From the NCBI GenBank assembly GCA_002189105.1, contig NIOB01000001.1:1116001-1180000 (forward strand): 64,000 bases of DNA. Reading direction: 5' to 3'. The first letter of the stretch is position 1. Each line of letters begins with the position of its first letter. The DNA is from Saccharibacillus soli (GTDB lineage Bacteria; Bacillota; Bacilli; Paenibacillales; Paenibacillaceae). The position numbers and the translations under genes were made by a program. The notes below the pieces were generated by a model. The model did no database searches. It was not told the origin of the DNA and was given only the letters and a program-made list of their open reading frames with translations. Below are positions 16,699-24,104 of this stretch, one piece after another.

Positions 16699-17088
16699 TC
16701 AGCCATGCTGCAAATGCTGAAGCGTCTGGGCGAAAATTTCTTCCACATGCCGATCGTCCAGCGAATAAAAGACCGTTTTGCCGACTTTGCGCCGTTTAAC
16801 GATCCGGGTATTACGGAGATAACGCAGCTGATGCGATACCGCCGATTGCGTCATATCGAGCACAATGCACAGATCATGGACACATAGTTCTTTTTGCAGC
16901 AGCGCATAGATCAGTCGTACCCGTGTGGGGTCGCCAAGCGCCTTGAACATCTCCGCCATATCAATGGCCGTCGAGCTGTCTACAAAATTCTCCTTGATCC
17001 GAACCAGAGTGTCGCGGGGCGCGGAGCTGTCTGCGCCGTCATGGCCACATTCGTCCATCATGTCTTCGCGTAGCGCTTCCTGCTTCAC
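16699..17088 (-). CDS. ArsR/SmtB family metal-sensing repressor
   Basis: A 129-residue winged-helix repressor. The recognition part shows the ArsR pattern MFKALGDPTRVRLIYALL, then ELCVHDLCIVLDMTQSAVSHQLRYL. The CVHDLC segment resembles the CxCD metal site (alpha-3N type) of CadC, with one Cys moved; the C-terminal helix has DDRHVEEIF, matching the Asp/His plus His/Glu alpha-5 zinc site of SmtB/CzrA. It probably binds Zn, Cd or Pb and releases the cadA and CDF exporter promoters. It is divergent from cadA, with 210 bases between. Confidence 0.85.
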   Translation of the reverse strand: MKQEALREDMMDECGHDGADSSAPRDTLVRIKENFVDSSTAIDMAEMFKALGDPTRVRLIYALLQKELCVHDLCIVLDMTQSAVSHQLRYLRNTRIVKRRKVGKTVFYSLDDRHVEEIFAQTLQHLQHG

Positions 17089-17172
17089 GCTTCATCACCT
17101 TCCCTGTGCGTCATAGTCCCATTATACCAAAAATCGTTGGGATTACGAATAGTCTTTTTTGGCGTAAAAGCT

Positions 17173-17228
17173 TTGACTTGCCTCGGTGAGCGGACTATAA
17201 TCAAGGAAACACATGAATACATGTTCAT
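17173..17228 (+). promoter_or_regulatory. cadA promoter with metal-repressor operator
   Basis: TTGACT (17173-17178), 17-base spacer, TATAAT (17196-17201), then a palindrome ATGAA-tacatg-TTCAT (17213-17228) just downstream of the start point. The 5-base arms and the spacing fit operators of ArsR-type zinc/cadmium repressors. Confidence 0.75.
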
Positions 17229-17298
17229 ATATTTTCCGTAATTATTTTGAATAGGGCATCATCGGCAAAAAATTCAAGGAAGTTCAGGAGGGATCATC

Positions 17299-19623
17299 AT
17301 GGGAAGCACAGCAGAAACCGTCAAGCGAGAATGGGTGCTGGAGGGATTGGACTGTGCCAATTGCGCACTCAAGATCGAAAACAGCGTACAGAAGATGCCA
17401 GGTGTAGCGTCTTGCTCGCTGAATTTTGTGAATAAGACGCTGACCTTTGAGACGGAGGCGCAGCAGGCGGATACGGCTGCGGAAGGGGCGGCAGGAACGA
17501 TCAAGAAACTGGAACCGCACGTACGCATCCTGGTGAAGGGAACTCGTCAGCCCGTCGATGCTTCAGGAAGAACGGTTCAAAGAAATCCAGCCGCAGGAAG
17601 CCCAACCAAGTCTGCTGCTGTCGAACATGGCCACTCTCATGAAGCGGATGAACATGCCGGGCACGATCACACGGGTCATGACCATTCGGGACACGATCAT
17701 GCGGGCCATTCCCATGACCACGGTGGCAGCCAGAAGCCCTTGATAGTTCGTCTGGCCGTCGGTGGCGCATTAACGGCGATCGCTCTGTTGGCTCCACTTG
17801 GCGGCGTGTGGGAGTTGGGGCTGTTCCTGCTCGCGTATCTGATCGTTGGTGGAGACATCGTGCTTCAGGCGGTCAAGAACATCCTGCGCGGGCAGGTATT
17901 TGATGAGTATTTCCTCATGTCTGTAGCGACGATTGGCGCCTTTGCGGTCGGACAGTATCCGGAAGGCGTCGCCGTCATGCTCTTCTACCAGGTTGGGGAG
18001 CTGTTCCAGAGTCTGGCGGTCAATCGTTCACGCCGCTCGATCACTTCGCTGCTGAACGTACGTCCGGATTATGCGAACCTGAAGACCGAGAATGAGACAC
18101 GCAAAGTCAGCCCGGAATCCGTGTCGGTCGGCTCGCTGATTCTGGTTCGTCCAGGCGAGAAAGTGCCGCTTGATGGCAAAGTGACCGAAGGATCTTCGAT
18201 GGTGGACACGTCGGCACTGACCGGGGAATCTGTTCCGCGCAGCGTCAAAAATGGGGATGAAGTGCTGGGAGGATTCATCAACAAAAATGGGGTGCTGACC
18301 GTTCAAGTCACCCGTACATTTGGCGAATCCTCCGTGGCGAAGATTCTGGAACTGGTGGAAAATGCGGCGGGGCGCAAGGCGCCAACCGAGACGTTCATCA
18401 ACAAGTTTGCCCGCGTGTATACACCGTTTGTGGTAATCGCAGCGCTGCTGCTGGCGGTTGTACCTCCACTGATCGTACCGGGTGCCCTGTTCTCCGACTG
18501 GATCTACCGGGCGCTGATCTTCCTGGTAATCTCCTGTCCATGTGCATTGGTCGTCTCCATCCCTCTGGGGTTCTTTGGCGGGATTGGTGCGGCTTCCAAG
18601 AAGGGTGTGCTGGTCAAGGGTGGGAATTATCTGGAAGCACTAAACGCCGTCCAGGTTGTCGTTTTCGATAAGACGGGTACGCTGACCAAGGGCAGCTTCA
18701 AAGTCACCGACATTCTGCCTGCTGAGGGTTGGGAAAAAGATCAACTGCTGGAGACCACCGCTTATGCAGAACTTCATTCCAATCATCCGATTGCCGATTC
18801 GATCCGTGAATCGTTCGGCAGCGAATTGGACGAGCGGCGGTTGGACGATTACGAAGAAGTATCCGGACATGGGATTCGTGCAAAGATCGATGGCCAAGCG
18901 GTATTGGCGGGCAATGCCAAGTTGATGACATCAGCAGGTATCATGTTCCCGCAAGATGAGCAGGTGGGAACCGTAGTTCACATCGCCATTGATGGTGTCT
19001 ATGCCGGACGCATCGTAATCGCGGATGAGATCAAATCCGATTCGGCGGAAACCATTCGGGGGCTGAAACGTCTGGGGATTCGTAAGACGGTCATGCTGAC
19101 CGGCGACGCACGAAGCGTTGCGGAAGCCGTTGGCAGTCGTCTGGGGATCGATGAAGTCCATGCCGAGCTGCTGCCCGAGAACAAGGTTGAGCAGATGGAG
19201 AGACTCGATCTGGCCAAGGGCGCCAAAGAAAAGATTCTATTCGTAGGTGACGGAATTAACGATACGCCGGTCCTCGCCCGCGCTGATGTGGGCGTAGCCA
19301 TGGGCGGCCTCGGCTCAGATGCCGCGATTGAGGCGGCAGATGTGGTCATCATGACCGATGAACCGTCCAAGCTGGTGACGGCGATCGGGATTGCGAAGCG
19401 GACGCGCCGCATCGTCTGGCAGAACATTATCTTCGCGCTTGGCGTCAAAGCGATCTTCCTGATCCTGGGAGCGTTCGGCATTGCCACCATGTGGGAGGCG
19501 GTGTTCTCTGACGTTGGAGTGACTTTGATTGCCGTACTCAATGCCATGCGGGTGCTGCGTACGCCAACCAAGCCCGAAGCAGGAAAAAAATCACAGCCTT
19601 CGACGCCAATAGTGGGTGCGTGA
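17299..19623 (+). CDS. cadA: Heavy-metal P1B-type ATPase (Zn/Cd/Pb exporter)
   Basis: A 774-residue efflux ATPase. An N-terminal HMA domain carries GLDCANC (about residues 16-22), then a His-rich linker with repeated GHDH units (about residues 110-145), then the P1B core: TGES actuator motif, the membrane metal site SCPCALVVS, the phosphorylated Asp in FDKTGTLTKG, an HP motif in NHPIAD, and GDGINDTPVLA. CPC together with the CadA-type C-terminal helices indicates divalent soft-metal export (Zn2+, Cd2+, Pb2+). The ribosome site is GGAGGGATC. It is divergent from the repressor gene. Confidence 0.95.
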   Translation: MGSTAETVKREWVLEGLDCANCALKIENSVQKMPGVASCSLNFVNKTLTFETEAQQADTAAEGAAGTIKKLEPHVRILVKGTRQPVDASGRTVQRNPAAGSPTKSAAVEHGHSHEADEHAGHDHTGHDHSGHDHAGHSHDHGGSQKPLIVRLAVGGALTAIALLAPLGGVWELGLFLLAYLIVGGDIVLQAVKNILRGQVFDEYFLMSVATIGAFAVGQYPEGVAVMLFYQVGELFQSLAVNRSRRSITSLLNVRPDYANLKTENETRKVSPESVSVGSLILVRPGEKVPLDGKVTEGSSMVDTSALTGESVPRSVKNGDEVLGGFINKNGVLTVQVTRTFGESSVAKILELVENAAGRKAPTETFINKFARVYTPFVVIAALLLAVVPPLIVPGALFSDWIYRALIFLVISCPCALVVSIPLGFFGGIGAASKKGVLVKGGNYLEALNAVQVVVFDKTGTLTKGSFKVTDILPAEGWEKDQLLETTAYAELHSNHPIADSIRESFGSELDERRLDDYEEVSGHGIRAKIDGQAVLAGNAKLMTSAGIMFPQDEQVGTVVHIAIDGVYAGRIVIADEIKSDSAETIRGLKRLGIRKTVMLTGDARSVAEAVGSRLGIDEVHAELLPENKVEQMERLDLAKGAKEKILFVGDGINDTPVLARADVGVAMGGLGSDAAIEAADVVIMTDEPSKLVTAIGIAKRTRRIVWQNIIFALGVKAIFLILGAFGIATMWEAVFSDVGVTLIAVLNAMRVLRTPTKPEAGKKSQPSTPIVGA

Positions 19624-19653
19624 GGAGCGAGATGTAGAATAAGAAGAACGATC

Positions 19654-19688
19654 AGCCGTGCACATCTTTGGATGCTGCGCGGCTTTTT
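19654..19688 (+). terminator. Intrinsic terminator of cadA
   Basis: AGCCGTG ... CGCGGCT pairing (5-7 bp) followed by TTTTT. A second small hairpin with CCGCC/GGCGG arms and five T follows at 19773-19791. The bases between and up to 19873 show nothing else certain; a 24-codon ATG frame at 19752 lacks a ribosome site. Confidence 0.6.
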
Positions 19689-19873
19689 GCTGAATTCTTT
19701 GTTGGATTGCAGGTAAAATATCGGGGCTCAGAGAATATATAGGTGTTCATCATGAAAATTCCGAATATCGAGCCGCCCGAAGGCGGTTTTTATTTGAACA
19801 ACATTTTGTTTCAGGGTAAATCATGAGTGAAGGCCAATAGCTGTAGATCTTCATTCCCTATGGAGGTGAGTTG

Positions 19874-20185
19874 ATGCAAAGACCTAGCTGTGCGTATCAT
19901 CCCAACCGCGAAGCCCATCATCAATGTCTACGCTGCGGACGTATGCTGTGCGATGAATGTTATGACCCGGAACGCAGAATATGCATATACAAGGACTGCC
20001 GACCCCTGGAAGGTTCTTATTCGTCCCATGATGATCGCCGTGAAGGACGGCCGCCCGATCCCCGTGGAGGGCAGTCTGGCCTGAATACAGGCTGTCGCAT
20101 CGTGGTGGCGATCCTGGCGATTATGGGCGGGCTGTTCCTGCTGCTGCTGGCTATCTGCGGGGGCATGCTGTTCCTGAACTACTAA
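19874..20185 (+). CDS. Small membrane protein with N-terminal B-box-like zinc finger
   Basis: A 103-residue protein. The first 40 residues contain a B-box-like set of ligands: C-x2-H (CAYH), then H, C-x2-C (CLRC), C-x2-C (CDEC) and a final C-x5-C around ERRICIYKDC. A polar linker (about 45-70) leads to a single C-terminal membrane helix (IVVAILAIMGGLFLLLLAICGG). GGAGGTGAG precedes the start; I use ATG 19874 rather than the TTG three bases earlier because of spacing. It is the first gene of an apparent operon with the Lgt-like and radical SAM genes, so it may anchor or recruit them at the membrane. That role is inference. Confidence 0.7.
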   Translation: MQRPSCAYHPNREAHHQCLRCGRMLCDECYDPERRICIYKDCRPLEGSYSSHDDRREGRPPDPRGGQSGLNTGCRIVVAILAIMGGLFLLLLAICGGMLFLNY

Positions 20186-20233
20186 CGGAACGGAAGGATC
20201 TTGATTTGAGAGTTGTTAAAAAGGAGGCTTCAC

Positions 20234-21034
20234 GTGGACTTTCCCGTCTATATTCCTCTGGGACCCTGGAAGATTCATCCGCATGTCCTGTTTGAGACGC
20301 TGTCTTATTTTATTGGTTTTCGAGTCTATCTGTGGACACGGCGCCCCAGCGACATGCCCAAGCTGACCAGCTTGCAGATTCTGGCGGGAACGATCCTCGG
20401 TGCGGCTGTTGGAGCCAAGCTGCTGTACTGGTTGGAGAGTCCCATAGCGACCTGGGAGCAGCTGAGTCAGGGACATGTTCTCTGGGGAGGCAAGACAATC
20501 GTAGGCGGGCTGCTTGGCGGATTGATCGGTGTTGAACTAACGAAGAAGTGGGTAGGCTGGAAATCTTCAACGGGTGACGATTTTGTTTACCCGCTGATCG
20601 TTGGCATGGTGCTGGGACGTATCGGCTGTTTCCTCACCGGTCTGGAAGATCATACGTACGGGACGCCCACCACCTGGATAATCGGCGTTGACTTTGGCGA
20701 CGGAATCCCGCGCCACCCAGCGCAGCTGTATGAGATCGGTGTGTTACTGCTGCTGGCTGTGCTGCTGCATCCTATGTATCGCCGGAGCCGCAGGCCGGAG
20801 CTGGCTGCCGCCCATTCTGGATACAAGCCTGGCCTCATGTTCCAGTGGTTCATGACCGGCTACTTGTTTTTCCGCCTGGTTGTCGAGTTTATTAAGCCCA
20901 CGCCGCATCCTTATCTGGGATTGAACAATATTCAATTGGCGTGTATTGCGGGGCTTGTCTATTATATTTGGCTCTTGACCCGTAGGGGTCGTGGCAGCGA
21001 AGCGATGCGCTCAGAAGCACAAGCAGCCGGTTAA
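20234..21034 (+). CDS. Divergent Lgt-like (prolipoprotein diacylglyceryl transferase family) membrane protein
   Basis: A 266-residue multi-pass protein with the Lgt fold signature: GRIGCFLTG (the Lgt GRxGN region with the Arg kept), HPAQLYE, and a C-terminal YLFFRLVVEF with the conserved Tyr and Arg. The segment corresponding to the Lgt HGG motif reads TIVGGLLGG, so the catalytic His seen in standard Lgt is absent. It is therefore probably not the housekeeping lipoprotein enzyme. The GTG at 20234 is preceded by AAGGAGG. It sits 48 bases after the zinc-finger gene and 89 bases before a Tes-like radical SAM gene, suggesting a shared membrane-lipid task. Confidence 0.72.
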   Translation: MDFPVYIPLGPWKIHPHVLFETLSYFIGFRVYLWTRRPSDMPKLTSLQILAGTILGAAVGAKLLYWLESPIATWEQLSQGHVLWGGKTIVGGLLGGLIGVELTKKWVGWKSSTGDDFVYPLIVGMVLGRIGCFLTGLEDHTYGTPTTWIIGVDFGDGIPRHPAQLYEIGVLLLLAVLLHPMYRRSRRPELAAAHSGYKPGLMFQWFMTGYLFFRLVVEFIKPTPHPYLGLNNIQLACIAGLVYYIWLLTRRGRGSEAMRSEAQAAG

Positions 21035-21123
21035 GCGCAGCTTGCATGAGACACGTCGATTCGCCCAGTTTTCCCTTTGCTTGATATGAACCCTATTTTG
21101 ATCGGAAAAGGAGGAACCCGCAT

Positions 21124-22551
21124 ATGCCCAATCGTCCTTATCTCTATCATGAATTGACCAACAGCATCTGCTCGACCTGCTATCGTAAGGTGGAAGCCAA
21201 GATTATTGAAGAAAATGGCCGGATGTATATGCTCAAGCGCTGCCTCGTGCATGGTCCCGAAAAGGTGCTGATCTCGACGGATGTGGACTATTACAAGAAG
21301 ACGCGTGAGTTCGTCAAGACATCGGAGATGCCGCTCAAATGGAATACACCGATCAAATATGGCTGTCCCTATGACTGCGGTCTCTGCCCGGATCATGAAC
21401 AGCACAGCTGCCTGACGCTGCTGGAGATCACGGATCACTGCAATATGCAGTGCCCGATCTGTTTTGCGGAATCTTCCCCGCAGCGTACCACGCACCGTTC
21501 CATGGAACAGATTGAATTCATGCTGGATCGTATTATTGAAAATGAAGGCGAGGCCGACATCGTGCAGATTAGCGGTGGAGAGCCGACGACGCACCCGCAG
21601 TTCTTCGAGATTCTCGATCTGTGCCGCACCCGGCCGATCAAGCATATTATGGTCAATACAAATGGAGTACGCATTGCGCAGGATCGGGCGTTTGTCGAAC
21701 GTCTGGCTTCCTACATGCCGGGATTCGAGATCTATTTGCAGTTTGACAGCTTCGAGCCGCATGTACTCAAAGAGCTGCGTGGAGCCGATGTACGCCGGAT
21801 TCGGGAAGATGCGATCCGTCACCTGAATGAATTTAACCTGTCTACCACCCTGGTGGTCACGCTCAAAAAAGGACTAAACGACCATGAAGTGGGCCAGATC
21901 ATCCAATACGGACTGAAGCAGCGTGCCGTGCGCGGCGTAACCATTCAGCCGATCCAGGCTGCCGGCCGTTTGCAGGGGTATGATCCGGCTACGGATCGTC
22001 TTACCGTAAGCGAGGTGCGGCAGATGATTATCGATCAATCGGGCGTCTTTGCGCCGGAAGACATTCTGCCGGTTCCGTGCCATCCGGACTGCCTGGCGAT
22101 GGGTTACGCGCTGAAGTTGGGCGAAGAAGTGCTGCCGCTCACCCGCATGATTGACAAAGAAACTCTGCTTGCTGGGGACAGCAATACCATCGTATTCGAG
22201 CATGACCCGGTTATTAAGGGCAAGCTGTTTGAACTGCTATCTACCGGCCATTCGCCGATCTCTTCCGCCCTGTCACTCAAGAGTCTGCTGTGCTGTCTGC
22301 CGCTTGCCGCTGTTCCGGAAGAGATTGTCTACGATAATGTATTCCGGGTTATCATCATGCAGTTCCTTGACGCGTACAATTTCGACGTACGTTCAGTCAA
22401 AAAGTCCTGTGTACACATCGCTCACCCCGACGGTCGAATCATTCCATTTGATACCTACAATATGTTTTATCGGGATGACAAAGAGAAGCTGCTGGAGGAG
22501 CGCAAGGCTGAGATTGCTACAGCGTGGGATTCTTCACCGGGGTGCCGCTAA
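21124..22551 (+). CDS. Radical SAM enzyme of the Tes/MJ0619 type
   Basis: A 475-residue radical SAM protein. The iron-sulfur motif is CNMQCPIC (CxxxCxxC, about residue 110). Extra cysteine groups precede it: CSTCYRK near residue 17, a C-x3-H-G-P stretch (KRCLVHGP), and CPYDCGLCPDHEQHSC. ISGGEPTTHP is the SAM-binding GGE motif. This multi-cysteine layout is that of the archaeal tetraether synthase family (Tes; MJ0619), which joins lipid tails through C-C bonds, and of related bacterial proteins of unknown role. The pairing with an Lgt-like protein supports a lipid substrate, but the reaction is unproven. GGAGGAACC precedes the ATG. Confidence 0.78.
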   Translation: MPNRPYLYHELTNSICSTCYRKVEAKIIEENGRMYMLKRCLVHGPEKVLISTDVDYYKKTREFVKTSEMPLKWNTPIKYGCPYDCGLCPDHEQHSCLTLLEITDHCNMQCPICFAESSPQRTTHRSMEQIEFMLDRIIENEGEADIVQISGGEPTTHPQFFEILDLCRTRPIKHIMVNTNGVRIAQDRAFVERLASYMPGFEIYLQFDSFEPHVLKELRGADVRRIREDAIRHLNEFNLSTTLVVTLKKGLNDHEVGQIIQYGLKQRAVRGVTIQPIQAAGRLQGYDPATDRLTVSEVRQMIIDQSGVFAPEDILPVPCHPDCLAMGYALKLGEEVLPLTRMIDKETLLAGDSNTIVFEHDPVIKGKLFELLSTGHSPISSALSLKSLLCCLPLAAVPEEIVYDNVFRVIIMQFLDAYNFDVRSVKKSCVHIAHPDGRIIPFDTYNMFYRDDKEKLLEERKAEIATAWDSSPGCR

Positions 22552-22627
22552 CTTTCGGTGTTCCTAACCTTCACTTTGAGCGAGAAGGGTATTGTTGTCT
22601 CCTGTTGATTTATAAAAATGATTTATA

Positions 22628-22671
22628 AAAAAAGCTGCGCCCAGGCTCTTGAGCTTGGGCGCAGCTTTTTT
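22628..22671. terminator. Strong bidirectional terminator
   Basis: AAAAAGCTGCGCCCA pairs with TGGGCGCAGCTTTTT around an inner AGCTC-type pairing. It ends both the radical SAM operon and the converging MFS gene. Confidence 0.93.
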
Positions 22672-22697
22672 GTTCGACCCTTGCGTTTCTCTCATGC

Positions 22698-23951
22698 TTA
22701 GGCGGAATGATTCGTTACCCCAGCATCCGAACGACCTTCAGCCGCCTCTCTGACGGTCAGACGACGATGTGCAGCGAGCAGGAAGGGCAGCCCCAAGGCC
22801 GTAAGCAGAGCCAGTGGAGCAAACACTGCAAATCCGCTTTGTAAGGCGAATCGATCCAGCAGCAGTCCGCCAACAATAGGAGCCATAACGTTGCCAATAT
22901 TGTTGAAGCCAATCGTTCCGAAATAAGTTCCTTTCCACTCGGGTTTGGCAATTCGATCAATTAGGATGTCCATCATAGTGAACATCAGCACTTCTCCAAT
23001 CGTGAATACGAACACCCCGGCCATCAGTAGAACCAGGTGATTGCCCATCCCAAACATGAGCAGCGACAGGGACACCAGCGCATTCCCGAGAATCAGCGGA
23101 ACCACGGGACGGAAGCGGCTGACCGTCTTCACAATCGGATACTGGACAATCAGTACGACAGCAGCGTTCATCGCCAACATGTACGAGAACAGCTCTTTGC
23201 CGTTGCTTAGACTTGGGGTTAGCGACAGATACTGAGCCAGCGTAGAACTGAAATGTCCATAGCCTAATACGCAGAACGTTGTGCCGATCAATACCGGCAG
23301 GAAGATGCGATCGCGGCTGGTCACAGCGAACGCTTCACGAATCTTGGGCGGCGCCGCTTCGTGCCGTACGGTCAAGACGCTGCGATGCGCCGCAAATTGA
23401 AGAACCAGCACAAGTCCATAGACAATGTAGACGGCTCCGGCGACAACGAAAGGAAGCAGCGATTCCGCCGAGCCTAGGCGCAGTCCGACGATAGGGCCAA
23501 ATACTACGCCGATATTAATGGCCGCATACCGCAGATTAAAGACCAGCAGCTTATGTTCCGGAGGCGTAGTATCCGACAAGAGGGCGCGGGAAGCCGGTTC
23601 AAAGACCGATCGGCACAACCCGTTCAAGACATTAACGACAAAAAACATCCAGATCTCGCTGGCTGCTGCAAACCCAAAAAACACGGCAGCCCAGCAGAAG
23701 ACGGAGACCAACATCACTTTTTTGCGTCCGATTCGGTCAGAGATGTAGCCTCCATAGAAGCTTACCGAGACGCCGGCAAGTGAGCTGGCCGCCACAATCA
23801 GCCCGGTCGTAGTGGCGGATACGCCGAGGGTCGAAGTCAGATAGATGGCCAGGAACGGGATGCTCATGGATGTGACGAGCCGGCCAAACATGGTGCCGAT
23901 AATAATCGTCCAGGCGAGCGGGTGAATCTGTTTCAATGCTTTTGGGATCAT
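22698..23951 (-). CDS. MFS drug/sugar efflux-type transporter
   Basis: A 417-residue permease with 12 predicted helices. The loop 2-3 signature of the major facilitator family is present as GYISDRIGRKKVM (G-x-x-x-D-R-x-G-R-K/R). It resembles the DHA1 multidrug subgroup. It is divergent from an SgrR-like regulator, an arrangement recalling E. coli, where SgrR sits near and acts on the SetA efflux permease; this suggests export of a sugar or a toxic sugar analogue, but multidrug export is equally possible. Confidence 0.82.
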   Translation of the reverse strand: MIPKALKQIHPLAWTIIIGTMFGRLVTSMSIPFLAIYLTSTLGVSATTTGLIVAASSLAGVSVSFYGGYISDRIGRKKVMLVSVFCWAAVFFGFAAASEIWMFFVVNVLNGLCRSVFEPASRALLSDTTPPEHKLLVFNLRYAAINIGVVFGPIVGLRLGSAESLLPFVVAGAVYIVYGLVLVLQFAAHRSVLTVRHEAAPPKIREAFAVTSRDRIFLPVLIGTTFCVLGYGHFSSTLAQYLSLTPSLSNGKELFSYMLAMNAAVVLIVQYPIVKTVSRFRPVVPLILGNALVSLSLLMFGMGNHLVLLMAGVFVFTIGEVLMFTMMDILIDRIAKPEWKGTYFGTIGFNNIGNVMAPIVGGLLLDRFALQSGFAVFAPLALLTALGLPFLLAAHRRLTVREAAEGRSDAGVTNHSA

Positions 23952-24022
23952 GGCCTTACACTCCTTGTTAACAGCTTCCGTTATTGTAACGCCAGTAAAA
24001 GGGGAAGAAAAAGGGCAAGAAT

Positions 24023-24051
24023 TTGTTTGCTTTTTTCACCTTTTATATGAT
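24023..24051 (+). promoter_or_regulatory. Sigma-A promoter of the SgrR-like gene
   Basis: TTGTTT (24023-24028), 17-base spacer, TATGAT (24046-24051), about 53 bases before the start codon in the divergent spacer. Confidence 0.55.
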
Positions 24052-24104
24052 GCAATAAACGGGAGGTTTTCACCGATTGAACGGACGAAGAAAGGAGCAT
24101 AAAC

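Noticed and set aside
19752-19826. 24-codon ATG frame between cadA and the zinc-finger gene
   Set aside because: No proper ribosome site and it overlaps a small terminator-like hairpin; probably chance.
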